DNA from: Pseudomonas sp. 2FG
Lineage (GTDB): Bacteria > Pseudomonadota > Gammaproteobacteria > Pseudomonadales > Pseudomonadaceae
Length of the DNA: 64,000 nucleotides
Direction: 5' to 3'
Assembly (NCBI RefSeq): GCF_005502935.1
Contig: NZ_SCMP01000001.1
Coordinates: 248,001-312,000, forward strand
The position numbers and the translations under genes are program-made. Shown here one piece after another: positions 27,063 to 36,769 of this stretch. The stretch's first letter is position 1, and each line of letters opens with the position of its first letter. Under the pieces are notes generated by a model. That model had not been told where the DNA came from and did not search any database. It worked only from the letters and a program-made list of their open reading frames with translations.

Positions 27063-28495
27063 GACTGCCCCTCCATCCATTCCGGGCGGAACAGGTTAAG
27101 CGGCAGCTCGATACCGCGCTTGGCCATCACATCGCGGAAGGCCGGCACCATGCCAGTTGGGCGGAACTCGCCGAGTACTTCGCCGTGTTCGCCCATGCCG
27201 CGCCGGACGAAAGCGAAGATCTCGGTCATGGTGATCATCTCGCCCTCCATGCCGTGGATCTCCTGCACGCTGACCAGCCGCCGCTTGCCATCCTCCTGGC
27301 GCTCCAACTGGAGCACCACATCGATGGCCGAGGCGATCTGCTGACGCATGGCCTTGATCGGGAAGGTCGCGCCGGTCATGGACACCATGTTCTCGATCCG
27401 CCCCAGGGCATCCCGCGCGGTATTCGCATGGATGGTGGTCAACGAACCGTCGTGGCCGGTGTTCATCGCCGTCAGCATGTCCAGCGCCTCGGCGCCGCGC
27501 ACCTCACCGATGACGATGCGATCCGGGCGCATGCGCAGGCTGTTGCGCACCAATTCGCGTTGGCTCACCTCACCACGGCCTTCGATGTTCGACGGGCGGG
27601 TTTCCAGACGCACCACATGGGGCTGCTGCAGTTGCAGTTCGGCTGAGTCCTCGATGGTCACGATGCGCTCATTAGGCGGAATAAAACTAGACAGCACATT
27701 GAGCATGGTGGTCTTGCCGCTGCCGGTGCCGCCGGAAATCAACACGTTCAACCGCCCGCGGACGATGGCCTTGAGTACCAGGGCGATGGCCGGAGTCAGG
27801 GTGCCCATCTGCACCAGGCTTTCGGTATTGAGCAGATCCACCGCGAAGCGGCGGATCGACATGCTCGGCCCATCGATGGCCAGGGGCGGGATGATCGCAT
27901 TGACCCGCGAGCCGTCCTTCAGGCGCGCGTCCACTAGCGGCGAGGACTCGTCGATGCGCCGCCCCAGGCTGGAAACGATGCGGTCGATGATATTCAGCAG
28001 ATGCTGATCATCGCGAAAATGCACGTCAGTTCGCTGTAGCTTGCCAAAACGCTCGACGTACACCGAGGCATGCCCATTGACCAGGATGTCGGACACGCTG
28101 CGGTCGGCCAGCAGCGGCTCCAACGGCCCAAGGCCGAGCACCTCGTCGGTGATCTGTTTGATGATCAGTTGACGGCTGGCGGCACTCACCGGGGCGGAAT
28201 GGTCATCCAGCAGGCGCAGGCAGATATCGCGAATTTGCCGCACGGCGTCGGCTTGTTCCAAGGTATCCAGCAGAGACAGGTCCATGACCTTGAGCAACTG
28301 CTGGTAGATCTTTTCCCGCCACTCGGTCTCCACCGGTGTGAGATGGGTCTTGGTTTCATAGAGCGTTTCCGGCTCGGAGTGCTCCCAGGCCAGCATTGCC
28401 TCAGCCGGGGCTCCATTGGCATTCTGCTCGGACGGCGCCGCGGCGTCAGGCTTGGCGGACTGCTGACGCAGGCGATTACGGAATTCGCTAAGCAT
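27059..28495 (-). CDS. tadA: TadA, Flp pilus assembly ATPase
   Basis: A 478-residue secretion ATPase of the CpaF/TadA type. It carries Walker [15 protein letters not shown] (about 256-269), an Asp box ([13 protein letters not shown]), Walker [21 protein letters not shown], and the His box ([12 protein letters not shown]). The N-terminal 80 residues are an Ala/Pro-rich linker. It energises pilus extension, and perhaps retraction, at the cytoplasmic face. It overlaps tadZ by 8 bp and tadB by 4 bp. Confidence 0.96.
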   Translation of the reverse strand: MLSEFRNRLRQQSAKPDAAAPSEQNANGAPAEAMLAWEHSEPETLYETKTHLTPVETEWREKIYQQLLKVMDLSLLDTLEQADAVRQIRDICLRLLDDHSAPVSAASRQLIIKQITDEVLGLGPLEPLLADRSVSDILVNGHASVYVERFGKLQRTDVHFRDDQHLLNIIDRIVSSLGRRIDESSPLVDARLKDGSRVNAIIPPLAIDGPSMSIRRFAVDLLNTESLVQMGTLTPAIALVLKAIVRGRLNVLISGGTGSGKTTMLNVLSSFIPPNERIVTIEDSAELQLQQPHVVRLETRPSNIEGRGEVSQRELVRNSLRMRPDRIVIGEVRGAEALDMLTAMNTGHDGSLTTIHANTARDALGRIENMVSMTGATFPIKAMRQQIASAIDVVLQLERQEDGKRRLVSVQEIHGMEGEMITMTEIFAFVRRGMGEHGEVLGEFRPTGMVPAFRDVMAKRGIELPLNLFRPEWMEGQS

Positions 28496-29723
28496 GGTTC
28501 ACTCCCCCGAGAAAACGGCTGAGGGCGCGTTTGAACAAGCCCTGGCCACTGTCCGTCTGGTTACCGATCAGCTCCTGGCTCAGCTCACGTAGAGCGAGCG
28601 TGATCGGTGCGCGTGGCGCCTGCAGCTCCAGGGGTATCCCGGTGTTCTGGCTCTGGCTGACCACCGCGAAATCGTTGGGCAGCTTCTGCAGCTCCGTGCA
28701 GCGCAGCGAGGCGCCGATATCTCGCAAACTGATGGGGGCGGCCTTGTTGTAGCGGTTGACCACCACCTGCAAATGCTCGCCCCGCACCCCCAGCTCATCG
28801 CGCAGAATGCGCGCCAGCCGGCTGGCATCCTTGAGGTGACTGAGGCTCTGCTGCACCACGATGTACACCCGGTCCGCCTGTTCCAGCACAGTGCCAGTGA
28901 GGTGGTCGATCTGCCGCGGCAGGTCCACCACCACCCAGTCGTAGGTGCTGCGCGCCAGTTGCAGCAAGGCCTCGAGTTGTTCGAGGCGCACATCCAACGG
29001 CAGACACAGCTCGTTCTCCCGCCCGCCCAATACGTGCAGCGTCGGGCTGAAGTGGGTGCAGAAACCGCGCAGCGCCACGCTGTCCATTTCGTCGATCTGC
29101 TGCAGCACCTCGACGTGGCTGTGGGTGGGCAGCACATCGAGGTAATGGGCCACGCTGCCGAATTGCAAATCGAGGTCCAGCAGCAGGGTGTTACCGCCCC
29201 TGGCACTGAGTTGGTGGGCCAGGTTGCAGGCCAGCAGGGTCGCGCCGGAACCGCCCTTGGCGTTCATCACCGCTACCAGCTTGCCGCCAGAGCTGCTGCT
29301 GGAGCGAGTCTCCATGACCATGCGGCCCAAGGCGGCCAGCAGCTCCTCGGCCACCACCGGCTCCGGCAGGAAATCGCGAGCTCCAGCCTGCATCGCCAGG
29401 CGCATACCCTCGCGCTCGTCCAGCGGGCCGCACACCAACAGCGGCGGGCGATCCTGTACCGGGTGTTGCAACAGCGCCGCCAACTCCTCGCGCCACAAGT
29501 GGCTGACCCGTAGCAACAGGAAGTCGGGCATCTGTTCCAGCCCATAAAGTGGATCGGTATGCCCGTTGCTCACCAGGCGGGTATTTACCTGCAAGCTGGG
29601 GATACGCTGGCTGATGCTTTGTAGATGCTGCAAAGCCCCAGCATCGCGGCTGCTGATCAAGAGACGCAATCCCTGTTTACTGGGCGCGCTGGATGGCATT
29701 GGGGTTTCCCTGGACTTCAACAT
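28488..29723 (-). CDS. tadZ: TadZ/CpaE, ParA-like localisation ATPase
   Basis: A 411-residue protein with an N-terminal atypical receiver-like domain (about 15-130) and a MinD/ParA-type ATPase ([24 protein letters not shown]; deviant Walker A GGSGAT near 160, and [14 protein letters not shown]). TadZ positions the Tad machine at the pole. ATG 29723 overlaps the tadF stop; a second ATG at 29699 is also possible. The P-loop threonine position reads ATLLA rather than KT, a common TadZ variation. Confidence 0.9.
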   Translation of the reverse strand: MLKSRETPMPSSAPSKQGLRLLISSRDAGALQHLQSISQRIPSLQVNTRLVSNGHTDPLYGLEQMPDFLLLRVSHLWREELAALLQHPVQDRPPLLVCGPLDEREGMRLAMQAGARDFLPEPVVAEELLAALGRMVMETRSSSSSGGKLVAVMNAKGGSGATLLACNLAHQLSARGGNTLLLDLDLQFGSVAHYLDVLPTHSHVEVLQQIDEMDSVALRGFCTHFSPTLHVLGGRENELCLPLDVRLEQLEALLQLARSTYDWVVVDLPRQIDHLTGTVLEQADRVYIVVQQSLSHLKDASRLARILRDELGVRGEHLQVVVNRYNKAAPISLRDIGASLRCTELQKLPNDFAVVSQSQNTGIPLELQAPRAPITLALRELSQELIGNQTDSGQGLFKRALSRFLGGVNHA

Positions 29724-30235
29724 GGCGTGACCCCCGGTTCAGCTGGTTTATCAAAGGGTTGAAGCCCCTCGGCATGGCGACCTAGGCTTTCGCGGGGTAA
29801 GGTCGCCCTGAACGCCGGCAAGGTGATGCCCCCACCAAATCCAGGGATCAATAGCGTGAAGGGGAAATTGACGATACTGAGCTGGACGTAACGGATAGAG
29901 GAAAAGCCGGCACCGCCATCATCGGGGCTGGCCACCACGACGCCATTCTCATCCAGATAGGTCAGGCTCAGGTCCGCCGTCGCCAGGTTGCCGATTAAGC
30001 TGCTCGCGCCGCTGTCGGTCGCCGCGTTGAAGATCGCCCGACGCAATGCCACCGGCTCGCTGATATCGCACACTGCCGCCAGTCGCGCGCCGCGTCGGAC
30101 CACCTCGTTAAGCGTGCCAACGGTGAAGTACAGGCGGCCCATTTCCAGCACGCCGAACAACAGGGTGAACAACAGCAGGCCAATGATGGCGAACTCCACC
30201 ACGTAAACCCCCTGCATGCGTTTTCTGTCCATCAC
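29717..30235 (-). CDS. tadF: TadF-like pseudopilin (TadE family)
   Basis: A 172-residue minor pseudopilin. Two tandem ATGs at 30235 and 30232 overlap the tadE stop. The N-terminus MQGVYVVEFAIIGLLLFTLLFGVLEMGRLYF is the TadE-type prepilin segment, with Glu in VEF and a hydrophobic helix. The rest is a small periplasmic domain. It is probably processed by the peptidase encoded at 36213. The C-terminal 30 residues are Pro/Gly-rich. Confidence 0.82.
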   Translation of the reverse strand: MMDRKRMQGVYVVEFAIIGLLLFTLLFGVLEMGRLYFTVGTLNEVVRRGARLAAVCDISEPVALRRAIFNAATDSGASSLIGNLATADLSLTYLDENGVVVASPDDGGAGFSSIRYVQLSIVNFPFTLLIPGFGGGITLPAFRATLPRESLGRHAEGLQPFDKPAEPGVTPC

Positions 30236-30717
30236 AGCACCCTCATCACCGTGGTGGCGGTCAGCGGGATGTTCAGCGCTATCGCATTAGCGAAGAAGCC
30301 CGGAAGGCTCCCCCCGCAATTGCCATTGCCGATCACCGGGCAGAAGGTGTAGGTGATGCTCACCTGCACATGCTCGGCGCCCACCGAGGAAACCTGCACA
30401 TTCGCGGTGGTCAGCCCCAACACCACCGGGGGGAAACCGGCCTGACTGGAAGGCACGCCATAGACAGCGACGTTTTTCGTCTGGGTCTGTAGGTCGCTGC
30501 TCAACTCGATCTGCCCAAGGGTAGAGTTCCAGGCCTTGCCGGCGACGAAACGCCCGGCATCGCGGCTGGCCTGCAGCAGGCTGTTGTACTGATAGAGCAT
30601 CCGGCCGAACTCGCCGATGGCCAACAGCAGGAGTAGCAACAGCGGTAGCGCGATAGCAAACTCCACCATCGCTACCCCGCGCTGGGCGCCGGGCCGTTTG
30701 AACGCATGACGTCCCAT
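30232..30717 (-). CDS. tadE: TadE pseudopilin
   Basis: A 161-residue minor pseudopilin. Basic residues precede RGVAMVEFAIALPLLLLLLLAIGEFGRMLYQYN, the TadE_TadF prepilin-like segment, with Glu after the processing site, followed by a periplasmic domain containing two Cys (CPVIGNGNC) that could form a disulfide. It overlaps tadF. Together TadE and TadF are thought to prime Flp pilus assembly. Confidence 0.88.
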   Translation of the reverse strand: MGRHAFKRPGAQRGVAMVEFAIALPLLLLLLLAIGEFGRMLYQYNSLLQASRDAGRFVAGKAWNSTLGQIELSSDLQTQTKNVAVYGVPSSQAGFPPVVLGLTTANVQVSSVGAEHVQVSITYTFCPVIGNGNCGGSLPGFFANAIALNIPLTATTVMRVL

Positions 30718-30725
30718 AAGGCCTC

Positions 30726-32069
30726 CTACGAATCGGTGCTCGGCGTCTGGATGTTGTCGATATAGGTCTTGTACAGCTGGATGATCTGCGGCCCGGCGTC
30801 ATCCACCGGGGTGGGGCCGGGAACGGCATCCCCTTCGCACTCCTCGACGAACTGGCCGAAGATCTGCGCCTGGTTACCTTGCTGAGATACCGTCTGCAGC
30901 ACGAAGAAGCAGCCGAAGCCCAGCACCGGTAACGTGCTTTGCCCGCCGTCTTCGCCCGTGCACTCACCGATGACTATCTTCAACATACGTCGCTCGAAGA
31001 CCCCATTTGCTTCGCAGCCACCGGGGCAATTGGCGACGCTCTGCTTCCAGTCGTTGTAATCGAGCAGCGCCGTGGTCGCGGTAGACAGGTCGCCGTTATT
31101 GGCAGTGACCTCCTGGCCCTGATACTGAATCTGCGGCGGCGAAGTGCTGTCGTTATAGGTCATCTTCGGCGTACTGAAGCTGGTCACCAGGTCCGGGGGA
31201 CAGGTGTTCGCGCTGTTGTTCATCGGTCCGCTGTACACGCCAAAGCGGGTATTCAATCCCTGGGAAACCGGACCCACAGCATTGCCCGGCTCGGTATCCA
31301 CGGTGTCGCCCACTCCATTGCACTGCTCGATGCCTCCGCACAAGGCGGCGCGCACATCCGCCGCGCCGTTGTTGCCCGGCAAGCGGATCAACTGGAAGTT
31401 GCCCGGCCCGATTGACGGAGCGTTGCCGGCCGCGCTTTTCAATACCTCCAGGTCGCCAAATTGATAGCCCCAGAACACCCCGTTGTCCGGGTCGTACTGG
31501 TTGGGGTCGCCGCAGACCATCAAGGGCGCGATATCGCAGGGGGCCGTCGGGCTGGGCCCGGCGGTGGCGATAGCCGCCACGGCCTTGGCGCCCAGGCCGC
31601 CATTGCCGAACGACTGGGCGAAGTTCCAGAAAAACCCGGCCAAGGGATACGTCGGCACCGACACCCGTACATAGCGGGCATCTGCCGGCCCTGGGAAGGA
31701 GAAAGGCCCGTAGACACTGTTGGCCAGCTCCACCACCGCGAAGCCGGCGACATTACCGCCGATGGCCGCCGCCAGCTCGCTGTTGCCAGTGGCGTTGGCA
31801 TTTTGCGTCAGCGTATTGCGCGCGGCATCCCGCGCCAGGGTGGATGCATTGGCAGTGCCCAGCACCTGCTGGAGAGTCTTGGCACCACTGAGGGCAGCGG
31901 CATCCACGGTGTTTTGCAGGCGCGTCTTGTTTACCAGCATATGGCCGCCGTCCAGCGCCAGCGCCCCCATCAGCAGCATGGCCGCCAAGGCGATCACAAC
32001 CAGCACTATCACCGCCCCCCGCTGGCGCCCCGGCGTCGCGGTGAACGGCCGTTGAAGACGGGGGTTCAT
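30726..32069 (-). CDS. tadG: TadG-like pilus assembly protein
   Basis: A 447-residue membrane-anchored protein. The N-terminus RQRGAVIVLVVIALAAMLLMGALALDGG is the Flp/TadG-type (PF13400-like) single helix. The long periplasmic part has at least eight Cys (for example CDIAPLMVCGDPN, CGGIEQCNG, CPGGC) suggesting several disulfides. No von Willebrand domain signature was evident. In this locus it lies between the lipoprotein gene and tadE, whereas I recall it near the end of the P. aeruginosa cluster. Confidence 0.85.
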   Translation of the reverse strand: MNPRLQRPFTATPGRQRGAVIVLVVIALAAMLLMGALALDGGHMLVNKTRLQNTVDAAALSGAKTLQQVLGTANASTLARDAARNTLTQNANATGNSELAAAIGGNVAGFAVVELANSVYGPFSFPGPADARYVRVSVPTYPLAGFFWNFAQSFGNGGLGAKAVAAIATAGPSPTAPCDIAPLMVCGDPNQYDPDNGVFWGYQFGDLEVLKSAAGNAPSIGPGNFQLIRLPGNNGAADVRAALCGGIEQCNGVGDTVDTEPGNAVGPVSQGLNTRFGVYSGPMNNSANTCPPDLVTSFSTPKMTYNDSTSPPQIQYQGQEVTANNGDLSTATTALLDYNDWKQSVANCPGGCEANGVFERRMLKIVIGECTGEDGGQSTLPVLGFGCFFVLQTVSQQGNQAQIFGQFVEECEGDAVPGPTPVDDAGPQIIQLYKTYIDNIQTPSTDS

Positions 32070-32080
32070 AGTCGTAGTCC

Positions 32081-32353
32081 TCAGTTACCGATATTGATCT
32101 GGATCGGCTGGCCGACCTCAGCCGCATCGCCGGTGACGCCACGGAAACCGTCCATGACCCTCTCGGTCAGCGGACCATCGGTGCCGGTTGGCGAAACTTC
32201 CGTACCCGGGTTGGCGGCCCGCTCCTTGTCGGCGATCTGCTGATAACTGGTCTGGTAGACGCTGTAGCCCAACGTACCGACCCGCCCTTCCTCGTAAGTC
32301 ATGCAGCCGGACAGCGCAGATACCAGCAGACAAAGGGGAATCATGGTTTTCAT
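32081..32353 (-). CDS. Small lipoprotein of the Tad locus
   Basis: A 90-residue lipoprotein. The ATG at 32353 gives MKTMIPLCLLVSALSGCMTY with a clear lipobox (LSGC, Cys at 17); the longer frame upstream runs into the rcpA end. The mature part has no known domain (EEGRVGTLGYSVYQTSYQQIADKER). It lies between the secretin gene and tadG, about 25 bp from rcpA, so a role as a secretin pilotin or outer membrane Tad component is a fair inference. Confidence 0.75.
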   Translation of the reverse strand: MKTMIPLCLLVSALSGCMTYEEGRVGTLGYSVYQTSYQQIADKERAANPGTEVSPTGTDGPLTERVMDGFRGVTGDAAEVGQPIQINIGN

Positions 32354-32378
32354 GGTCGTTGCCTCCACCTTGTTGCAC

Positions 32379-33896
32379 CTAGTTGAGATCATGGCCAAAG
32401 CTGCCCTCGCTAACCCCGAGACTGACGGGAACCGGGCGGTCAGGCCCAGGGCCCTTGGTCTTGCCGAGCAGGTAGAAGTCCAGGTCGCTCGGCTCGACGA
32501 ATTTCTCGGTGGGCAGGCGCACGGTCCTGGCGTCCACCGGCTTGGCCAGGTGGGGTGTCACCAGGATCACCAGCTCGGTTTCGCCATTGATGAACGACTG
32601 GCTGCGGAACAGATGCCCCAGCACGGGGATATCACCCAGCCCCGGGAAACGGCTGACGAAATCGCGGGTGTTCTCGCTGATCAAACCGGCGATGGCGATG
32701 GTCTGGCCATTGCCCAGCTCGACGGTGGACTCGGCGCTGCGCTTGGTCAGCGAGGGGATGACCTGGGTTACCCCCTCACCCAGAATGCTGTCCAGGCCGG
32801 TATCCAGCACCAGCGAGTTGACATTGGAAAGCTCGCTCACCGAGACATTCAGGTTGAGGTTGATGCGCCCGGAATCGAGCACCACCGGGAGGAACTTCAC
32901 CCCGACACCGAACTCCTTGAACTCGATGGTGATGCCATCATCCTCGGTGATAGGAACCGGGAACTCGCCACCGGAAATGAACTCCGCCTGCTGCCCGGTG
33001 AGGGTGGTCAGGGTCGGTTCCGCCAATACCTTGGCCGAGCCATTGTCCTTGGACGCCTCCAGCACCACGTTAAAGAGGAATTCGTCCGAGAGGAACTGGG
33101 CAAATAAGCCCGTACCACCGCCGATAAGCGAAGCGGGTGGAAGAACCGCGCCACCTCCGGGGGTCAGGCCCAGCCCCTGACCATTGTTGAAACCGCCCCC
33201 GCTCCAGCGGCTGGAAGAGCCGAAGTCCAGGGCGTTGAAGCGCACGTTGAGATTCTTGACCAGGCTGCGCTGCATCTCCGCCACCTTGACCTCCAGCATC
33301 ACCTGCTGGCTGCCGCCGACGGTCAGCAGGTTGATCACATCCAGCGTCTGGGTCGGCGCCGCCACGGCGGCCTCGCCCTCACCCTGGACCACGCTCGAAG
33401 TTTGCGCGGTATAGGTCTTGGCCAGCTTGACCGCGGTATCCATGGCCGCCGCGCTGCTGACCTGGCCACGCAGCACCAGGGCGCCCTGGGCGCTGAACAC
33501 CTCGATGCGCTCGTTGGGCAGCAACTGGTGCAGCTTGCTCTTCAACCCGTCGAGGTCATGCACCACTTCGAGGTCGAGGGTTTCGATCAGACGGTTGCCG
33601 CTGTCCCACAGCAGCACGTTGGTGCTGCCCAGGGAGCGGCCCAGCAGATAGAGCTGGGTCGGGCTGGTGACCAGGATATCGGCGATTGCCGGGTTGCCGA
33701 CCGAGATCCGCTTGACCGGCGAGCGCGTACTGAGCACCCGCGACTTGTAGATCGGCACCTGGATATGGCCGGTATTCGCCGCCGGCATGGCTCTCACCGC
33801 CGGCAGCGGCTCGGCCGCCTGCACTGCAGCCAGCAACAGCAGCCATGCGCCCAGGGTGTGCAACGCGTATGTCCCGAGTCTCTGGATGGTGTCCAT
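32379..33896 (-). CDS. rcpA: RcpA/CpaC outer-membrane secretin
   Basis: A 505-residue Flp-type secretin. The signal peptide is at the N-terminus (TLGAWLLLLAAVQAAEP). An N-terminal pilus-type domain (about 45-120, RISVGNPAIADILVTSPTQLYLLGR), a BON-like segment (about 125-175), and the C-terminal secretin domain (VLAEPTLTTLTGQQAEFISGGEFPVP; VIPSLTKRSAESTVELGNGQTIAIAGLI) are present. It makes the gated pore through which the pilus exits. A GTAGGGTG palindrome separates it from rcpC. Confidence 0.95.
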   Translation of the reverse strand: MDTIQRLGTYALHTLGAWLLLLAAVQAAEPLPAVRAMPAANTGHIQVPIYKSRVLSTRSPVKRISVGNPAIADILVTSPTQLYLLGRSLGSTNVLLWDSGNRLIETLDLEVVHDLDGLKSKLHQLLPNERIEVFSAQGALVLRGQVSSAAAMDTAVKLAKTYTAQTSSVVQGEGEAAVAAPTQTLDVINLLTVGGSQQVMLEVKVAEMQRSLVKNLNVRFNALDFGSSSRWSGGGFNNGQGLGLTPGGGAVLPPASLIGGGTGLFAQFLSDEFLFNVVLEASKDNGSAKVLAEPTLTTLTGQQAEFISGGEFPVPITEDDGITIEFKEFGVGVKFLPVVLDSGRINLNLNVSVSELSNVNSLVLDTGLDSILGEGVTQVIPSLTKRSAESTVELGNGQTIAIAGLISENTRDFVSRFPGLGDIPVLGHLFRSQSFINGETELVILVTPHLAKPVDARTVRLPTEKFVEPSDLDFYLLGKTKGPGPDRPVPVSLGVSEGSFGHDLN

Positions 33897-33939
33897 GTAC
33901 TACTCCTTGCTTGTTATGCCGCTTGCCTGCTTACAGCCC

Positions 33940-34040
33940 GTAGGGTGCATTCGCCTGCCAGGGCAACACCGCCTACCCCGAACCCTCCGATGCTCAGCGG
34001 GACCGCCCCCGGCGCAATGCCTACGGCGATTGCGCCCTAC
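33940..34040. repeat. GTAGGGTGC palindrome in the rcpC-rcpA spacer
   Basis: GTAGGGTGCATTCGC at 33940 pairs with GCGATTGCGCCCTAC ending at 34040, with the middle diverged. It fills almost all of the spacer between two Tad genes. Related to the elements at 40700 and 53229. Confidence 0.6.
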
Positions 34041-34043
34041 CAC

Positions 34044-34850
34044 TTATAGCTGGGCTTTCGCCACATTGACTTCGGTACCGCGAATCACGGTGATACTGCC
34101 GCCACCACCGCCGCTACGGCGCACCACCGGTTTGGGCGCGGCCGGAGCCGGTGCCGGTGCCGGCTGTTGCGCCACTGGCAGCAGCGGCGGCTTTTTTTGG
34201 TTGTCCAGCGGGTTGCGCAGGGCCAGTTGCAGCTTCCCTTCGGTCATCGCCTTGACCAGGATTTCCGCCTGTTCTGGGGCCATCTCCAGGGTCACCGCGC
34301 GCACCACCACCGGCTGGGTCTTGTCGGTGCTCGCGGTCTGGTCCACTGCCAGCACGCGCAGGTCCTCGAGGATGGTTTCCGACTGGGCATTGCTGTTGTT
34401 ACCAACCTTTTTTGTCGCCAGCACATCGACCCGATTGCCCGGCAGCAGGAAGCCTCCGACGCCGACCACATCGTCCACTCGCACCGAGATGGCGCGCTTG
34501 TCCCGCTCGATCAGCGAGGCCAGGGTGCTGCCCCCGAGGTGCTCGGCCAGGCGCGCGCCGCGCAGGATGTCGCCGCGCAGCATGGCGAAGGTGGCGATCT
34601 TGCCCACCACCTTGTCGGTGGTCTCGAAGGCATCGTCCGGCACCGTGTCCTTGGGCATGCGCACCAAGGTGACCTGCTGGGCCTCGACCATCTGCCCGAA
34701 GGGAATCTCCACCGTGGCGACCACCACGTTCTGCAAGTTGTCGTCCGGGCTGGCATTGAGCCGTGCGCTCAGCCAGTTGTTGGCCATCCAGGCGGCGCCC
34801 AGACCCAGGATCAGGGAAAGGGCAACCAGGGTGAGAGTACGAGAACTCAT
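34044..34850 (-). CDS. rcpC: RcpC/CpaB, Flp pilus assembly protein
   Basis: A 268-residue protein with an N-terminal membrane helix (LTLVALSLILGLGAAWMAN), an SAF domain (about 45-110; VVATVEIPFGQMVEAQQVTLVRMP) and the RcpC periplasmic domain (ISVRVDDVVGVGGFLLPGNRVDVLAT). A Pro/Ala-rich stretch and a basic Gly-rich segment end the protein. CpaB proteins stabilise the secretin, perhaps via peptidoglycan. It lies directly upstream of rcpA. Confidence 0.93.
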   Translation of the reverse strand: MSSRTLTLVALSLILGLGAAWMANNWLSARLNASPDDNLQNVVVATVEIPFGQMVEAQQVTLVRMPKDTVPDDAFETTDKVVGKIATFAMLRGDILRGARLAEHLGGSTLASLIERDKRAISVRVDDVVGVGGFLLPGNRVDVLATKKVGNNSNAQSETILEDLRVLAVDQTASTDKTQPVVVRAVTLEMAPEQAEILVKAMTEGKLQLALRNPLDNQKKPPLLPVAQQPAPAPAPAAPKPVVRRSGGGGGSITVIRGTEVNVAKAQL

Positions 34851-34862
34851 GTCTGTATCTCC

Positions 34863-36197
34863 TTATCCGAGAAAGTCGAGCTGGACGAAGTAGTTGCGCC
34901 AGGCCCACTCCAGCTCACTGGGAGACAACGGCCCGGAACCATCCAGGTAACGCTGGCGGTCCCGCGCCATGCCGAGCAGGTCACGCGGATGGCAGGGCAC
35001 CAACGGCATGCCCTCGGCCTCATACAAGCCTTGCAGCACGTAGCGCAGCAGGAGCGGGTCAAAGGCGATACCCAGACGCTCGGTTTCCTGGCGCCAGATG
35101 CGCTCGTACTCTTCCGGCTTGAGGTAGTTGAAATGCAGCTTGTAGCCAATCCGCCGGAGGAAGGCCTCATCGGCCAGCTCCAGCGGGTTGAGGTTGGTGG
35201 AGAACACCAGGATCAGATCGAACGGCAGCTCGCAGTGGCGCCCACCGCCGAGGTTGAGGAAGTCGCGCTTCTCCTCCATCGGCACTATCCAGCGATTCAG
35301 CAGCTCGGCCGGGGCCATGCGCTGGCGGCCCATGTCATCGATGATGAACAGGCCATTGCTGGCCTTGAGCTGCAAGGGAGCCTGGTACTGGCGGGTGAAG
35401 GGGTCATAGCGAACATCCAGCTGTTCCATGCTCAATTCACCACCGGTGATGACGATCGGGCGTTTGCAGCAGAGTAGTCGACGATCGATCCCTTCATTGA
35501 GCAGCAGGTTATTCTGCTGTTCGTCATCATCCAGGCGCTGGTGTACCTGGGGGTCATAGATCTCGATCACCGCTTCGTTGATCGCGATGGCATGGGGCAC
35601 CCAGATGGCCTCGGCGAACAGGCGGATCAACCGGCTACTGATATAGGTCTTGCCGGTGCCCGCAGGGCCGTAAATCATGATGGCGCGCCCGGAGTTCAGC
35701 GCCACGCCCAGTTGATCGAGCATACCCTCCGTGAGCACTACGCCACCGAAGGCGGAACGCATGTCGCGTGCGGTGATACGGCCATGGTGGATGGTCTGCA
35801 CCTTCAGCAGGGAACGGTAGGCACTCACCGGATAGGGCGCCGCGCCGATATAGCCGCTGCGCGCCAGGGCATCGCGGGCGGCGCTGCGGCCACGCTCGGT
35901 CAGGCCGTAGCGCAGCGATTGGCCACCGGTCTGGCCGCCAGCCTGACCGAGAACCTCGACGCGGCCATCCTTGCGCAGGAAGGCGAGGATCTCTTCCAGT
36001 ACCGCGCCGGGCAGCGCCAGACGCTCCACCAGTCGCGGCATGTCCAACACGCCGGCATCGTGCAGGTGCTTGCACACCAGATCACCGAGGAAGTTGTCTG
36101 CCAGGCCGGTCTCGCGGATGGTGCGCGGCTGCGGAGCCAGCCGCTGCACCGCTTCCCGCTCGCTGGGGTAGGCACCGCTGTCGCTGATGGCGTACAT
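34863..36197 (-). CDS. Winged-helix AAA+ ATPase of the Tad locus
   Basis: A 444-residue cytoplasmic ATPase not part of the classical tad gene set. The N-terminal region of about 130 residues looks like a winged helix (LPGAVLEEILAFLRKDGRVEVLG, SLRYGLTERGRSAARDAL). The AAA+ core follows: Walker A GPAGTGKTY near 177-185, Walker B GLFIIDDMG near 288-296, an Arg/sensor region (LVFSTNLNPLELADEAFLRRIGYK), and a C-terminal lid. It starts 15 bp after the prepilin peptidase stop and ends 12 bp before rcpC, so it is embedded in the operon. It resembles chaperone-type or MoxR-like ATPases. I cannot give it a proven role. Confidence 0.8.
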   Translation of the reverse strand: MYAISDSGAYPSEREAVQRLAPQPRTIRETGLADNFLGDLVCKHLHDAGVLDMPRLVERLALPGAVLEEILAFLRKDGRVEVLGQAGGQTGGQSLRYGLTERGRSAARDALARSGYIGAAPYPVSAYRSLLKVQTIHHGRITARDMRSAFGGVVLTEGMLDQLGVALNSGRAIMIYGPAGTGKTYISSRLIRLFAEAIWVPHAIAINEAVIEIYDPQVHQRLDDDEQQNNLLLNEGIDRRLLCCKRPIVITGGELSMEQLDVRYDPFTRQYQAPLQLKASNGLFIIDDMGRQRMAPAELLNRWIVPMEEKRDFLNLGGGRHCELPFDLILVFSTNLNPLELADEAFLRRIGYKLHFNYLKPEEYERIWRQETERLGIAFDPLLLRYVLQGLYEAEGMPLVPCHPRDLLGMARDRQRYLDGSGPLSPSELEWAWRNYFVQLDFLG

Positions 36198-36212
36198 AAT
36201 TAGCCTCCCGAG

Positions 36213-36740
36213 CTACTGCCCGAAGGGTAGCCAGAAGATGCTGGTCAGGGTGCCGAGTAGGATTGCAACCGAATAGGGGAAAGGCTTGCCGGCCACCTCA
36301 TCCGCTGCCGGCACCAGATAAGCACGAGCCCTTAGCATCAACCCGTAGCGCGCTAAGGTCTGCAGCAATTGGCCGCGAAAAAGGACAATCAAGAAACCAC
36401 AAAAACCACCGGCAATCAGGCTGAAGAGCGCAGCCCAGAGAGCGCCATTCGGGGTAAGAAAGACGCCGACCATGGCCATCAGCTTGACGTCTCCGGCAGC
36501 CATCCCTCCCAGGACGTACATCGGGAGAAATATGGCAAAGCTGATCAGCAGACCCAGCAATCCATTACCCAACCCGCTTACTCCTGAGGAATAAGCCTGA
36601 CCGGCCAAGCCCAAACCCAGCCCCAACAGAACCAGCAGGTTGGGAATACGGTGGTGGCGAAGATCGCTCACCACCGCAATGCCCAGCAACCCTGACAGCC
36701 CTAGCAGCAAAATAGTGATATCCATCTGCTCCATGGGCAT
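36213..36740 (-). CDS. tadV: Flp prepilin peptidase (TadV/FppA)
   Basis: A 175-residue polytopic aspartyl protease. The ATG at 36740 has GGAG eight bases upstream; the longer frame overlaps flp. It shows the two catalytic Asp regions: VVSDLRHHRIPN near residue 29 and GGMAAGDVKLMAM near 80-90 (the GxGD motif, here with AAGD). Six or so helices fill the rest. It should cleave Flp and the TadE/TadF pseudopilins. It starts about 30 bp after flp. Confidence 0.92.
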   Translation of the reverse strand: MPMEQMDITILLLGLSGLLGIAVVSDLRHHRIPNLLVLLGLGLGLAGQAYSSGVSGLGNGLLGLLISFAIFLPMYVLGGMAAGDVKLMAMVGVFLTPNGALWAALFSLIAGGFCGFLIVLFRGQLLQTLARYGLMLRARAYLVPAADEVAGKPFPYSVAILLGTLTSIFWLPFGQ

Positions 36741-36769
36741 AGCTGCATCTCCGCCGGGAATTACCGCTA

